Origin: a virus
Reading direction: 5' to 3' (one strand)
DNA: 31,210 nt
Virus record (IMG/VR): IMGVR_UViG_3300047550_001289
Coordinates: 1-31,210 of that record
The notes beneath the pieces were generated by a model. The model searched no databases, was not told the origin of the DNA, and worked only from the letters and a program-made list of their open reading frames with translations. Position 1 is the first letter of the stretch. Each line of letters begins with the position of its first letter. This document shows, piece by piece, positions 9,194 to 15,973 of this stretch. Both the position numbers and the translations under genes were made by a program.

Positions 9194-9280
9194 TACTCCG
9201 TATGGGATTTGCACCCATGTCCTCACAAAGTGAGATGCTACTCAAAGGCAGTATTCATTCCTGCTTACACCAACGGAAAT
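9194..9280 (-). tRNA. Divergent class II tRNA-like element (Ser UGA-like)
   Basis: Read on the minus strand, this 87-base stretch folds like a long-variable-arm tRNA. It has an acceptor TTTCCGT (9279-9273) against ACGGAGT (9201-9195), T8, a GTGT/ATAC D stem, a D loop with A14, G18G19 and A21, a variable arm CTCAC-TTT-GTGAG, and a T arm ATGGG-TGCAAAT-CCCAT. Weak points are the anticodon stem, in which only TGC/GCA pairs, a U-U first acceptor pair, and G instead of U at position 55. If the loop is TTTGAGT the anticodon would be UGA (serine), but the discriminator A does not suit serine. CCA is not encoded. It could be a fast-evolving phage tRNA, a decayed copy, or a tRNA mimic. Confidence 0.35.
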
Positions 9281-9286
9281 TCAAAG

Positions 9287-9598
9287 TTACAACATTTCTT
9301 GCAAAAGTGCAATCTTGTAAACGGTGCTATCTTTGGCAGACTTTGCCGACTGCGCTGCTGTATTGAGCCGTTCTGTCCTTGCCCTGTCTTTTTCAATTTG
9401 GAAACTGACTGCGTTTAGAAACTCCACAAGCGGCATATTCAAAAAGAAATCCCACTTGGTGCGGTCACCACCTGCCATGTTGTCAACTGTTTTCAACCAA
9501 CTGATGGCTGGTCTGTCTTTTCTTCTGACATCTTCTTCAACTTCGCCACTTCCTGCTCTAAATATGCTTGGGTAACTTCGAGTAATTCCGGCAAGCAT
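9287..9598 (-). CDS. Tail assembly chaperone T-like frame, probably made by -1 frameshift
   Basis: This frame encodes 103 residues in the -1 frame relative to the upstream 197-residue ORF and overlaps it by 106 bases. It matches the layout of lambda G/GT-type chaperones, which are made upstream of the tape measure gene and recruit it during tail assembly. The conserved-looking core is KWDFFLNMPLVEFLNAVSFQ, followed by a charged helix (IEKDRARTERLN). A run of nine T (9603-9611) lies directly upstream and the frame is open through it. A -1 slip there would give a 266-residue G-T fusion (161 + 2 + 103). The ATG at 9598 comes just after the slip site, so separate initiation cannot be excluded. 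Confidence 0.6.
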   Translation of the reverse strand: MLAGITRSYPSIFRAGSGEVEEDVRRKDRPAISWLKTVDNMAGGDRTKWDFFLNMPLVEFLNAVSFQIEKDRARTERLNTAAQSAKSAKDSTVYKIALLQEML

Positions 9599-10086
9599 AG
9601 AGAAAAAAAAAGCGTGTAAGCATAGGCAAATGAAATCGGCATCCGTTCTCGGAACTGCGCTGCAATCTTTTCAAAGTCATCGGTCTTGACTTCTTTGCGC
9701 TTGGGTGGGAATATCCGGTAAGGCACACACAGGGCAGCCATAATCGTGTGAAGGTTCTGCACCCACTTGTCCTTTTCTGCAAACAAGTCCTGCACCATGA
9801 TAAATTGGTGTGCTTGTAAGTGGTGTTGATTGGCTGCGAATTTATACAGCGTGTTGCCGATGCGGAAACTACCCACGTTTTTTGCAGTGGGTAACTCTGT
9901 CATAAATGCAAGTTTCGATAGTGCAGCCGTGATGTCCACAATCCGCATCTCCTCAATTATGTCCAGTTTTTTCCCTGATAAAATGGACAAAGTTTTGAGC
10001 TGATTGTCAAAACTCGGCTCGGTTAGCAACTGCAATTCTTGAAACTGCGCTATGCTTATTTGGTTCCAATTCTTTGGTAATTTCAT
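9493..10086 (-). CDS. Tail assembly chaperone G-like protein
   Basis: A 197-residue, mostly helical protein starting MKLPKNWNQISIAQFQEL. It overlaps the TerL stop by ATGA, and its 3' end overlaps a second frame, as in tail chaperone G genes. Features include a small beta segment around VGSFRIGNTLYKF (about 91-103), a Phe/Leu stretch encoded by the T run (AYAYTLFFSLCLPELLEV) and a Lys/Glu-rich end (LEQEVAKLKKMSEE). Chaperone identity is inferred from length, overlap, slippery site and position before the tape measure gene; the family itself diverges too fast to name from sequence alone. Confidence 0.6.
   Translation of the reverse strand: MKLPKNWNQISIAQFQELQLLTEPSFDNQLKTLSILSGKKLDIIEEMRIVDITAALSKLAFMTELPTAKNVGSFRIGNTLYKFAANQHHLQAHQFIMVQDLFAEKDKWVQNLHTIMAALCVPYRIFPPKRKEVKTDDFEKIAAQFRERMPISFAYAYTLFFSLCLPELLEVTQAYLEQEVAKLKKMSEEKTDQPSVG
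9603..9611 (-). other. Slippery U9 run, candidate -1 ribosomal frameshift site
   Basis: On the minus strand the G-like ORF reads CTT TTT TTT TCT across nine T. This contains U UUU UUU in the correct phase, so both tRNAs can re-pair after slipping one base back. The -1 frame then reads TTC TCT ATG into the 103-residue ORF. A sequencing miscount of the homopolymer or transcriptional slippage would look the same here. Confidence 0.55.
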
Positions 10087-11270
10087 ATGATTACAAATAC
10101 TCCTTTTTTATTTTTTTGTGAACAATACCGGGCAAGTGCCAACGCACAAACAGCGTCATCATGCAATCCTGATGGTGCAGAATAACGCAACCCAGTTGCC
10201 GTGTGTTCAAATTCAAAGTTACGCATCTCGTCTGCTATTATGCCTTCGGGAAACTTAATAAGCCCAGCGTGAACGTCAGCCGTTAATTGCTCCATCATCT
10301 GTTGCTTTGATACCGATGTGAACTTCACACCAACAGAACGGGGGCAATGCCTTTGTATTTTCTCAACAATCGGGTCACCAACCCCGGTGCTATCTATTGC
10401 GGCAGGGGTTTGGCCTACAACGCGAATGATGTGCTGTTCAGTTTGCGCCCAATCTTTTTGGAAGCGTTCAAAATGACAGACACGATATTCAGCATCAAGG
10501 CCAATAATGACCGTGTAATCGCTGTACTTTGCAAGGTCAATGCCATACCACTCAACAGGTGCGGTGGAAATCGGTGCGATACATTGCGAAATGTAAGACA
10601 ATCCAAACGGGTTGCTTCCATCTTCGGTAGGCTCTGCCAAATACAACTCGCTAAATATGTGCTGTGGCAGGTCACGTTTGGCCTGTTCAACTTCTTCAAG
10701 TTTCAGCACACCAGCATTGACTGCGTCATAAGCGGTAATCTTATAAAAGCCATAGTTCGGCTCACCCATCCTTGCCCGTTCACTCAACTTGTAACCCCAG
10801 TTCTTTTTGCCTTTTACGTTACCGATTAGCTTTGCCTTGCCTTCGGTTTTGGTCAGGGTGGAACGCAGGGCAAACCACGCATCTTCCCTTGCCCGTGTGA
10901 ACTCATCAAACACCGCAGCATAGACGTCATCACCATAAAGGTTGTCTGGCTTGTCTGCGGACTTAAATTCTATTATGCCGCCCGTTGGCAACGTCAAACG
11001 CAACTTGCTTTCATTGACCTTGAAAAAGTCACGCACGGTCACTTGGTTACGCATTCGCCTGAATGCTATCTCCGCCTGTTGGTACACGGGTGCCACCCAC
11101 CACACCGATTGGTTTTCTTTTAGCTTCAACGCCTGTTCAAACAGCCAAATGATATGACTTGCTGTCTTGCCAACTTTGGTGGCAGCAGCGGTCACGGTGT
11201 ACCTATCTGGGCTGTCAAGTATTGCCCGTTGGTAGTCCGTTACGAATGGCCGGGTGTAGCTAATGTGCAT
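10083..11270 (-). CDS. Terminase large subunit (TerL)
   Basis: The DNA packaging motor: an N-terminal ATPase pumps DNA and a C-terminal RNase H-like nuclease cuts it. The protein has 395 residues. The Walker A-like loop is AAATKVGKT (28-36, a deviant form common in phage terminases). Walker B is VYAAVFDEF (116-124) with the acid pair D122-E123. The nuclease acids are probably D245 (GIDLAKYSDYT), D293 (AIDSTGVGD) and D371/D372 (GLHDDAVCA). The size is slightly short for the family but all landmarks are present. Its first 31 bases overlap the glycosyltransferase gene, and its stop overlaps the next start by ATGA. Placement of two sugar-transfer genes and a methyltransferase between TerS and TerL is unusual. 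Confidence 0.9.
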   Translation of the reverse strand: MHISYTRPFVTDYQRAILDSPDRYTVTAAATKVGKTASHIIWLFEQALKLKENQSVWWVAPVYQQAEIAFRRMRNQVTVRDFFKVNESKLRLTLPTGGIIEFKSADKPDNLYGDDVYAAVFDEFTRAREDAWFALRSTLTKTEGKAKLIGNVKGKKNWGYKLSERARMGEPNYGFYKITAYDAVNAGVLKLEEVEQAKRDLPQHIFSELYLAEPTEDGSNPFGLSYISQCIAPISTAPVEWYGIDLAKYSDYTVIIGLDAEYRVCHFERFQKDWAQTEQHIIRVVGQTPAAIDSTGVGDPIVEKIQRHCPRSVGVKFTSVSKQQMMEQLTADVHAGLIKFPEGIIADEMRNFEFEHTATGLRYSAPSGLHDDAVCALALARYCSQKNKKGVFVII

Positions 11271-12298
11271 TGATAGAATTCCAGTCGGTCTTTGTTTATG
11301 GCTTCAAGGTTGTGGTGTTGGTTACAGTAAACTTGATTTGCAACCCCTCGTATTTTGTTCACTTCCGGTTGGCTCTCCATTGCCTGTTTCATTGCCTTAT
11401 ACCATTCGTCTGGTGTGTTGAGGCAGAACTTCACCCCTGCATTGTTCAGGTGTTGCAGGTAAGGTTCTACACCAGATGCGATAACCGGCAACCCATACGC
11501 AGCCGCTTCGATTATTTTCAGCTCACTTTTGCAGCTATTCCATTCGTTTTGTTCCAATGGTGCTAACGCACAATCAAACAGGCGGTAAAAATTGCCGTAC
11601 TCGTTTGGCTGCTGTGCGTGAGATACCAATACCTGTGGCCGCAGTACCGGGTTGTTTCCGTTGAACTTGTAAAGGATGCTATCCCAAATGTAGTTATTCG
11701 CCATCCACCCGCATAAAACGAAGCGGACATTGTCATGCTCGTTGCAGATGCGTTCAATGGCTTCTGATAGTATCATGATGTCATTGCTGTGGGTAAGTCC
11801 ACCCACCCAGCCAAAAGTGAAGTATTCTCTTTCCTGCGGTGTTGAAAGCCACTGGTCATCGGTCAGGTCAAGTGCATTCGGCAGCACCTGAACATTGCGG
11901 TTGTACTTGCTGATTTTCTGCGCCAAATAATCTGTGGTCGTGGTCACACCATCTGCGTAGCGGATGCCGTCAATGATCTGCTGCTTTAATTTGTGTTCTC
12001 GGAAATACTTATAAGTCGGGTGGTGTTTTGGCAGTACCCAATAGTCGTCAATGTCCACGATGTATTTGATGCCGTTCTTTGCAAGGTAGTGGAGTATCTC
12101 GTAGTGGTTCTCTCCCAGCCACCTGTTGAAAATGACCAAGTCATAGTTTGATAAATGCGGTATTCCATTGCGTTCAAAGTTTTGTGAAATGCTTACGGTT
12201 ATATCATCAGGGTAATCAATCTGCAATCGTTTCAGGGGTGTGTACAAGCGGTGGTATTCAACACCACCCATTCCTTCCCATAGTGCTAATACTTTCAT
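11240..12298 (-). CDS. GT-B glycosyltransferase (GT4-like)
   Basis: A 352-residue glycosyltransferase with a GT-B fold. The N-terminal half begins MKVLALWEGMGGVEYHR and includes IKYIVDIDDYWVLPKHHP (about 96-113). The C-terminal donor-binding half starts near FGWVGGLTHSNDI (about 177-189) and has the GT4-type signature LKIIEAAAYGLPVIASGVEP (about 275-294), whose first Glu would contact the nucleotide sugar. It probably moves a sugar onto a phage protein, modified DNA or host surface glycan; donor and acceptor cannot be read from sequence. ATGA overlap with the upstream 46-residue gene and a 31-base overlap with TerL tie it to the late operon. Confidence 0.75.
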   Translation of the reverse strand: MKVLALWEGMGGVEYHRLYTPLKRLQIDYPDDITVSISQNFERNGIPHLSNYDLVIFNRWLGENHYEILHYLAKNGIKYIVDIDDYWVLPKHHPTYKYFREHKLKQQIIDGIRYADGVTTTTDYLAQKISKYNRNVQVLPNALDLTDDQWLSTPQEREYFTFGWVGGLTHSNDIMILSEAIERICNEHDNVRFVLCGWMANNYIWDSILYKFNGNNPVLRPQVLVSHAQQPNEYGNFYRLFDCALAPLEQNEWNSCKSELKIIEAAAYGLPVIASGVEPYLQHLNNAGVKFCLNTPDEWYKAMKQAMESQPEVNKIRGVANQVYCNQHHNLEAINKDRLEFYQCTLATPGHS

Positions 12299-12435
12299 TG
12301 TAGTAATAGGTATTTTATGCGGTCAAAGATTGCCCTGATTTCGGCTGAATGTAATTTGAGGTATGCCGTGCGTAATTTAATATCACGTTTTGTTTTTGTC
12401 CTGCTTAATCGCAGTCGCTGTGCGTAGTGTTTCAT
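12295..12435 (-). CDS. Small basic helical protein, unknown
   Basis: A 46-residue protein starting at ATG 12435 (MKHYAQRLRLSRTKTKRDIK). The start is chosen because it overlaps the lipoprotein stop by ATGA; the longer frame would run deep into that gene. Its own stop overlaps the glycosyltransferase ATG by four bases, so both ends are locked into the operon. The N-terminal half is rich in Lys and Arg and may bind nucleic acid; the rest (SAEIRAIFDRIKYLLL) looks like an amphipathic helix. I do not recognise a family. Confidence 0.55.
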   Translation of the reverse strand: MKHYAQRLRLSRTKTKRDIKLRTAYLKLHSAEIRAIFDRIKYLLLQ

Positions 12436-12644
12436 CGGATATAAATTTCTTTGGCTTCGATTATTTGTCTTTTGCCGTTTGCAAACACTTCGGACTTCCA
12501 CCCGCCCTTTGTGGGTGCTGTGCAAAAAACGCTGTCCACTTTCATTTTGCGGTATTTGTCACCGTAGATATGCAGAGTATATCCGCATGGGTTTTTTGGT
12601 GCAGCACAGCCGATTAAGGCAATAGTAATGATTAGGTATTTCAT
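12432..12644 (-). CDS. Small lipoprotein, moron-like
   Basis: A 70-residue protein with a short signal peptide and lipobox (MKYLIITIALIGC, Cys at position 13), so the mature product should be lipid-anchored at the cell envelope. After the anchor come a CGYTLHIYGDKY strand and three more Cys/Lys-rich turns. It sits between TerS-side genes and a glycosyltransferase, with ATGA overlaps on both sides. Phages often carry small lipoproteins that block superinfection by masking a receptor or the DNA entry path; that role here is only an inference. Confidence 0.6.
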   Translation of the reverse strand: MKYLIITIALIGCAAPKNPCGYTLHIYGDKYRKMKVDSVFCTAPTKGGWKSEVFANGKRQIIEAKEIYIR

Positions 12645-12832
12645 TCGTAGTTTTCTGTAAAGTATTCAAATGCGTCAATGTCATCATCAAATATGGTGGC
12701 GTTTACCGCATCCAATATCTGTTGCTTTTCCATTGCCTTTGCTTTTTCAATGATTTTTTTAGGAAGCATTGCACCGTAGTAGCTTTCCACATTTTCAACA
12801 AGCCAGTCTATTGCTGTAATTCTATTGCCCAT
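12641..12832 (-). CDS. Small acidic protein, unknown
   Basis: A 63-residue protein (MGNRITAIDWLVENVESYYG), predicted all helical with an acidic end (FDDDIDAFEYFTENYE). The segment LPKKIIEKAKAMEKQQILDA resembles small proteins often found near terminase genes of Bacteroidota phages, but I cannot name a function. It overlaps the TerS-like gene by 11 bases and the lipoprotein gene by ATGA. Confidence 0.55.
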   Translation of the reverse strand: MGNRITAIDWLVENVESYYGAMLPKKIIEKAKAMEKQQILDAVNATIFDDDIDAFEYFTENYE

Positions 12833-13184
12833 CGAGATTTAATGTTATTTTGATTTCGCCTGTGACCGTTTGATTTACGTCTGCCGTTTCTTTCGGTTTG
12901 CCGTACACCCTGCTGAGTAGTGTTTCAATGGAATACAAGCTGCCCTTTTCAAGTGACTTCCGCATAGCATTGGCAATGGTCTTTTCCAACACCGTTGCTT
13001 TCGGGTTCTGCCACACCTCTTTCAGTTCGTCAAGATCCATTGACAACATCGCCTGAATGGTGTCGTTTATTTCGGCAAGTTTGTACCCCTGCTCTTTGAG
13101 TAGCGTGACGTACTTTTTTGGTCGCCCGTTGGGGTTGGCGACCTCGCCTTTTTTGAATGGTGTTAAGTTGTGTTCGTTTGCCAT
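12822..13184 (-). CDS. Small terminase-like DNA-binding protein (DUF5681-like)
   Basis: A 120-residue protein with the phage motif FKKGEVANPNGRPKKYVTLL (about 10-29), typical of DUF5681-type proteins encoded beside terminases. A helical middle (about 35-90) and a short C-terminal strand (TGEIKITLNLDG) follow. It probably acts as the small terminase subunit that recognises phage DNA for packaging, although the gene is separated from TerL by a lipoprotein, two small genes and a glycosyltransferase. ATG 13184 leaves an 18-base gap after the ParB-like gene. The packaging role is inferred from family and context. Confidence 0.6.
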   Translation of the reverse strand: MANEHNLTPFKKGEVANPNGRPKKYVTLLKEQGYKLAEINDTIQAMLSMDLDELKEVWQNPKATVLEKTIANAMRKSLEKGSLYSIETLLSRVYGKPKETADVNQTVTGEIKITLNLDGQ

Positions 13185-13202
13185 TTTCTCACTATTGTTT
13201 CA

Positions 13203-13622
13203 CTATTTTCCGCAAGTTGGACACATTTCTTTTTCTTCGGGTTCATCCTTGATTTCGGGCAGGTCAATTCCCCATGTGATCAGTTCCTCTGCATCCCATT
13301 CATTTGCCAATTCATCCCAGTTCCACTCCCCAAAAGATACGTTGTCCTTTATCAAAAATTCATCACGCTGTTTGATTGTCCACTCATCTGCTAATATGAT
13401 TGGAACTTCTGCTGCCCCTATATCGCAAAGTGCCTTATATCTCATGTTACCGCCTAAAATTGTATAACCCCCAAATTCGGAAGTAACACAAACCAATGGT
13501 CTGGCAGTCAGCATTTCGGGAAATTCAATAAGTGACCGCTTTAATTTAGCGAACTTATCCGCATTGATTGTCCGAGGGTTATTTACGTTTGGATGAATTT
13601 CGCTTAACCTTACCCACTGCAT
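13203..13622 (-). CDS. ParB N-terminal-like nuclease domain protein
   Basis: A 139-residue protein with the start of a ParB/Srx domain: VRLSEIHPNVNNPRTINADK (about 4-23) and YTILGGNMRYKALCDIGAAE (about 53-72), where GGNMRYKA corresponds to the G-[GN]-x-R box that binds nucleotide in ParB proteins. The middle (WTIKQRDEFLIKDNVSFGEW) matches ParB-like proteins that sit beside phage terminases. It ends with a single knuckle, CPTCGK, which may bind metal with a partner. It overlaps the methyltransferase gene by 44 bases. Possible roles are DNA processing before packaging or support of DNA modification. Confidence 0.7.
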   Translation of the reverse strand: MQWVRLSEIHPNVNNPRTINADKFAKLKRSLIEFPEMLTARPLVCVTSEFGGYTILGGNMRYKALCDIGAAEVPIILADEWTIKQRDEFLIKDNVSFGEWNWDELANEWDAEELITWGIDLPEIKDEPEEKEMCPTCGK

Positions 13623-14175
13623 TTTTTTTGATTATTACTTCGATTGAAAATTCCCCGTTGCTGTGTTCTTCGGGTTTGTCCTTATTCGTTGCCGTGTCGA
13701 TTATCTCAATATCCCAATATTCCTGAATGCCTGTTGCAAGTAGTATGCCCTCTACTGAAAAAGTATGTGGTGGCTCACATGAATACGGCAGGTAGAAATA
13801 TCGGTGGTCTAAATTCCAACGGCTTGGTAGTGTCTTTTTGCGTTCGTATAGGTCACGATGCGGAATGCTCATAATAATATGACCACCGGGTTTGCAAATG
13901 CGATACCAGTTTTGAATTGCTGTGATTGGGTCATCCAAGTGTTCCAATACGTGGGATGCGTACACATAGTCAAACGTGTTGTCTGCATATATCTCCATCG
14001 TTGTTGCATCGCAGTCATCTTTGTCATGGTGGATGCAATCGGTCAATGAAATGGTATCAACTCCATCGTATGTGTCAATCCTTCCGCACCCGATGTCAAT
14101 ACCTTGCCCTTTGATGTAGGTATCATAAAACCCGGATGCAAGTCTGCGTTGGTGTGCCTTTGCTGTTTCAGCCAT
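13579..14175 (-). CDS. Class I SAM-dependent methyltransferase
   Basis: A 198-residue methyltransferase with a Rossmann fold. Motif I is GIDIGCG (about 25-31). The segment TFDYVYASHVLEHLDDP (about 67-83) is the post-II region typical of small-molecule and sugar methyltransferases, followed by RICKPGGHIIMSIPH (about 92-106). The usual DNA methylase motifs (DPPY, NPPF) are absent. It lies between two glycosyltransferase genes, so it may methylate a sugar or lipid in the same pathway. The Lys-rich C-terminus (KVKRNSSKRK) overlaps the ParB-like gene. The substrate cannot be decided from sequence. Confidence 0.75.
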   Translation of the reverse strand: MAETAKAHQRRLASGFYDTYIKGQGIDIGCGRIDTYDGVDTISLTDCIHHDKDDCDATTMEIYADNTFDYVYASHVLEHLDDPITAIQNWYRICKPGGHIIMSIPHRDLYERKKTLPSRWNLDHRYFYLPYSCEPPHTFSVEGILLATGIQEYWDIEIIDTATNKDKPEEHSNGEFSIEVIIKKNAVGKVKRNSSKRK

Positions 14176-14923
14176 ATTTCTGTTTTATTATTTGTGTCAA
14201 ATTCATAATTGTCCATGCACCATAACCATTGTCACCAGTTGGTATGACATTATGGGCAGTAGGGCATATTTCAACTACTCTCGGGTGCTTCATTACCTCG
14301 GCTATTGCATAGGCCATTGACTGATTGCCGACAAATAACTCACAGCCTTTTATTATTGCGCATAGTTCCGCAAAGTCATTTACTTTCAAATGTTCAATGT
14401 CAGGCAGTTTGGCCGAAATTATCCGGTATTCATCAGGCAGTCCTACGAACTTAATCTTGTCCTGATACCTGCGAATGATGCTATAATCAAAAGTAGGGTT
14501 GTGGTAACGGGCAGTGCGGTTCAAAATGATTTGATGGTTACCTATTGGGGCAATATCAAACTCTATCGGCTCGGCTAAATTGCAGGTCAGTTCAGGGTAA
14601 ATGTGAAAATACCACTGCGAGATGTGGCCCGTGTAATTGTGAAACTTCCGGAATAGGTTGAAATTGTAATCGGTTTTGACCGCTTCATCAGTGATTGTGC
14701 ATTTGCCTATGAAGTCGGTGGACATCAAAAGCGGTACAAGCATCTGCGCCATCTTCAAATTCATTTGCACTTTTCCCATAGGATGATTGAAATTGTATTG
14801 TGCCGGTACATCCACCTGTAAATACAGATGCACCTTGCTATCGTGCAACCGAGATGCTGCTCTCATTGCTGGGAGTGAGTAAATCAAATCCCCTGCGTTA
14901 CCGCCATGAATTATACTAACCAT
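14168..14923 (-). CDS. GT9-like (heptosyltransferase family) glycosyltransferase
   Basis: A 251-residue protein with the N-terminal signature IIHGGNAGDLIYSLPAMRAA (about 4-23), which matches the 'GD.l..lP.lr.l' start of ADP-heptose:LPS heptosyltransferases. The C-terminal signature FVGNQSMAYAIAEVMKHPRV (about 199-218) matches their donor-binding loop. It is shorter than cellular GT9 enzymes (about 330-350 residues), as phage versions often are. It overlaps the methyltransferase by eight bases and the upstream small gene by eight. With the GT4-like enzyme it forms a sugar-modification set inside the late operon. The target could be a virion protein or host glycan. Confidence 0.65.
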   Translation of the reverse strand: MVSIIHGGNAGDLIYSLPAMRAASRLHDSKVHLYLQVDVPAQYNFNHPMGKVQMNLKMAQMLVPLLMSTDFIGKCTITDEAVKTDYNFNLFRKFHNYTGHISQWYFHIYPELTCNLAEPIEFDIAPIGNHQIILNRTARYHNPTFDYSIIRRYQDKIKFVGLPDEYRIISAKLPDIEHLKVNDFAELCAIIKGCELFVGNQSMAYAIAEVMKHPRVVEICPTAHNVIPTGDNGYGAWTIMNLTQIIKQKYG

Positions 14924-15122
14924 TTAAAGCCTCCCGATATAACTTTTTCAGAGCGTCAAACATACAACTGCGACACGCTGGGAATGGCTGCCCATACAAC
15001 TGCCTGTGAACTTCGTTTAATTTGGCATAGTAACCTGCTTCAAGCGAGTAGGTGCCGGTCTTGTTAATCCGGTCAATGTGCGGTTTCAAGTCAAGACAAA
15101 GGCTACGCTGTTCAGGTGTCAT
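14916..15122 (-). CDS. Small CxxC protein, unknown
   Basis: A 68-residue helical protein (MTPEQRSLCLDLKPHIDRIN) with a CRSC pair (about 50-53) in PACRSCMFDALKKLYREALN. Similar small proteins are common upstream of terminase or glycosyltransferase genes in Bacteroidota phages. The ATG overlaps the 28-residue peptide gene by ATGA and the 3' end overlaps the glycosyltransferase by eight bases. No function is known to me. Confidence 0.6.
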   Translation of the reverse strand: MTPEQRSLCLDLKPHIDRINKTGTYSLEAGYYAKLNEVHRQLYGQPFPACRSCMFDALKKLYREALNG

Positions 15123-15205
15123 ATTTTTGAAATTATGAAATAAACAAACAGGCTCACGCTAACTGCAACGATGCTGCCTATCAATGCTAATTCAATTATG
15201 CTCAT
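15119..15205 (-). CDS. 28-residue single-span membrane peptide
   Basis: A very small ORF, MSIIELALIGSIVAVSVSLF followed by VYFIISKI, that is almost entirely one membrane helix. Reality is supported by both ends: its ATG overlaps the upstream membrane-protein stop by ATGA and its own TGA overlaps the next ATG in the same way. Without it the operon would have an 80-base gap in an otherwise gapless run. Possible roles include a holin-type or regulator microprotein; none can be shown. Confidence 0.6.
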   Translation of the reverse strand: MSIIELALIGSIVAVSVSLFVYFIISKI

Positions 15206-15456
15206 AGGTATCTATCAATTAACGCCCCAAAGATAGCACATAATGCACCATAAATTACACCGTATATTCCAAACTCGGTAATATAGCAAGCCATGCCAAT
15301 CCAAAATGAAAGGCAATAGCCACATTCAAAAGGTTTGATTGTCTTTCTATTTCGGCTGTCAACTTTATAGATTGCCGAAACAAAAGGCGGGAAAAAGTAA
15401 CGGGATAACAGCACACATAATGCTGACAGCCCCAAAATGTCAGTCATCGTATTCAT
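15202..15456 (-). CDS. Small membrane protein, DUF1360-like
   Basis: An 84-residue integral membrane protein with hydrophobic segments at about 5-18, 46-63 and 65-80, and a central CGYCLSFWIGM motif (about 45-55) resembling the CxxC-xxFW box of DUF1360 proteins. These occur in many phages and bacteria; the function is unknown. ATG 15456 (MNTMTDIL) or ATG 15447 could be the start, and both overlap the sigma-like gene by a few codons. Confidence 0.6.
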   Translation of the reverse strand: MNTMTDILGLSALCVLLSRYFFPPFVSAIYKVDSRNRKTIKPFECGYCLSFWIGMACYITEFGIYGVIYGALCAIFGALIDRYL

Positions 15457-15973
15457 TGTATTTTTCTTTTATTTGTGTTTTTATTGCGTTGATTATTTGG
15501 CTGATTTCACGATAATTTATTTTGGTATCACGAGCAATCATTGCCATGCTTTGTTTATCTTCCCATAACTGCCAAAGTTTTACCACATACCATTCGGAAC
15601 GGTTAAAATGGTTTGCAACTTCTTTGAAATTAATGCTTTCAACTGCTTCCTGTTTTCTGCGGATGTGTGTTTCGTCATAATCCTCAGCTTCCTCATCGTA
15701 ATTTTCAGGTAGGGTTTCGGTTGTTCGCAGGAAATCCCGGTAAAACTTTGTGTATCTGTTGCCGTTTACCGCATTGCACCCCACCCTTACTAAATAGTAG
15801 ACAAGTCCATTATTTTCGTGTAGTTTAACCAGGCGGTCTGCATCCATTTCGCAGCAGATAAGCAGAAGGTGTTGTTGTAGGTCGGCAGCAACATGACCGC
15901 CAATTTTGTTGCAGAAGTCTGGAAGCCATTTACTATTGGCAAGTTCAATCAGTATCTTGGTGCGGTTTTCCAA
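15440..15973 (-). CDS. Sigma factor-like / HTH protein, candidate late regulator
   Basis: A 177-residue protein whose parts resemble a divergent sigma-70-type factor. The N-terminal region (HVAADLQQHLLLICCEMDAD, about 27-46) looks like sigma region 2 in phage proteins from Bacteroidota. It continues LVYYLVRVGCNAVNGNRYTK, an acidic linker (YDEEAEDYDE), and a C-terminal helix-turn-helix (SMAMIARDTKINYREISQII, about 141-160). It is the second gene of the late operon, a sensible place for a factor that switches on late transcription, and the CTACTTTTA motif before late genes could be its target. Both the sigma call and the target are inference. Confidence 0.5.
   Translation of the reverse strand: MENRTKILIELANSKWLPDFCNKIGGHVAADLQQHLLLICCEMDADRLVKLHENNGLVYYLVRVGCNAVNGNRYTKFYRDFLRTTETLPENYDEEAEDYDETHIRRKQEAVESINFKEVANHFNRSEWYVVKLWQLWEDKQSMAMIARDTKINYREISQIINAIKTQIKEKYNEYDD

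Noticed and set aside
8819-9418. 199-codon plus-strand ORF opposite the tail-completion gene
   Set aside because: It is a shadow of the minus-strand gene and the tRNA-like element, and not protein-like.
12436-12525. Longer form of the small basic protein
   Set aside because: It would overlap most of the lipoprotein gene, whereas ATG 12435 forms ATGA with its stop.
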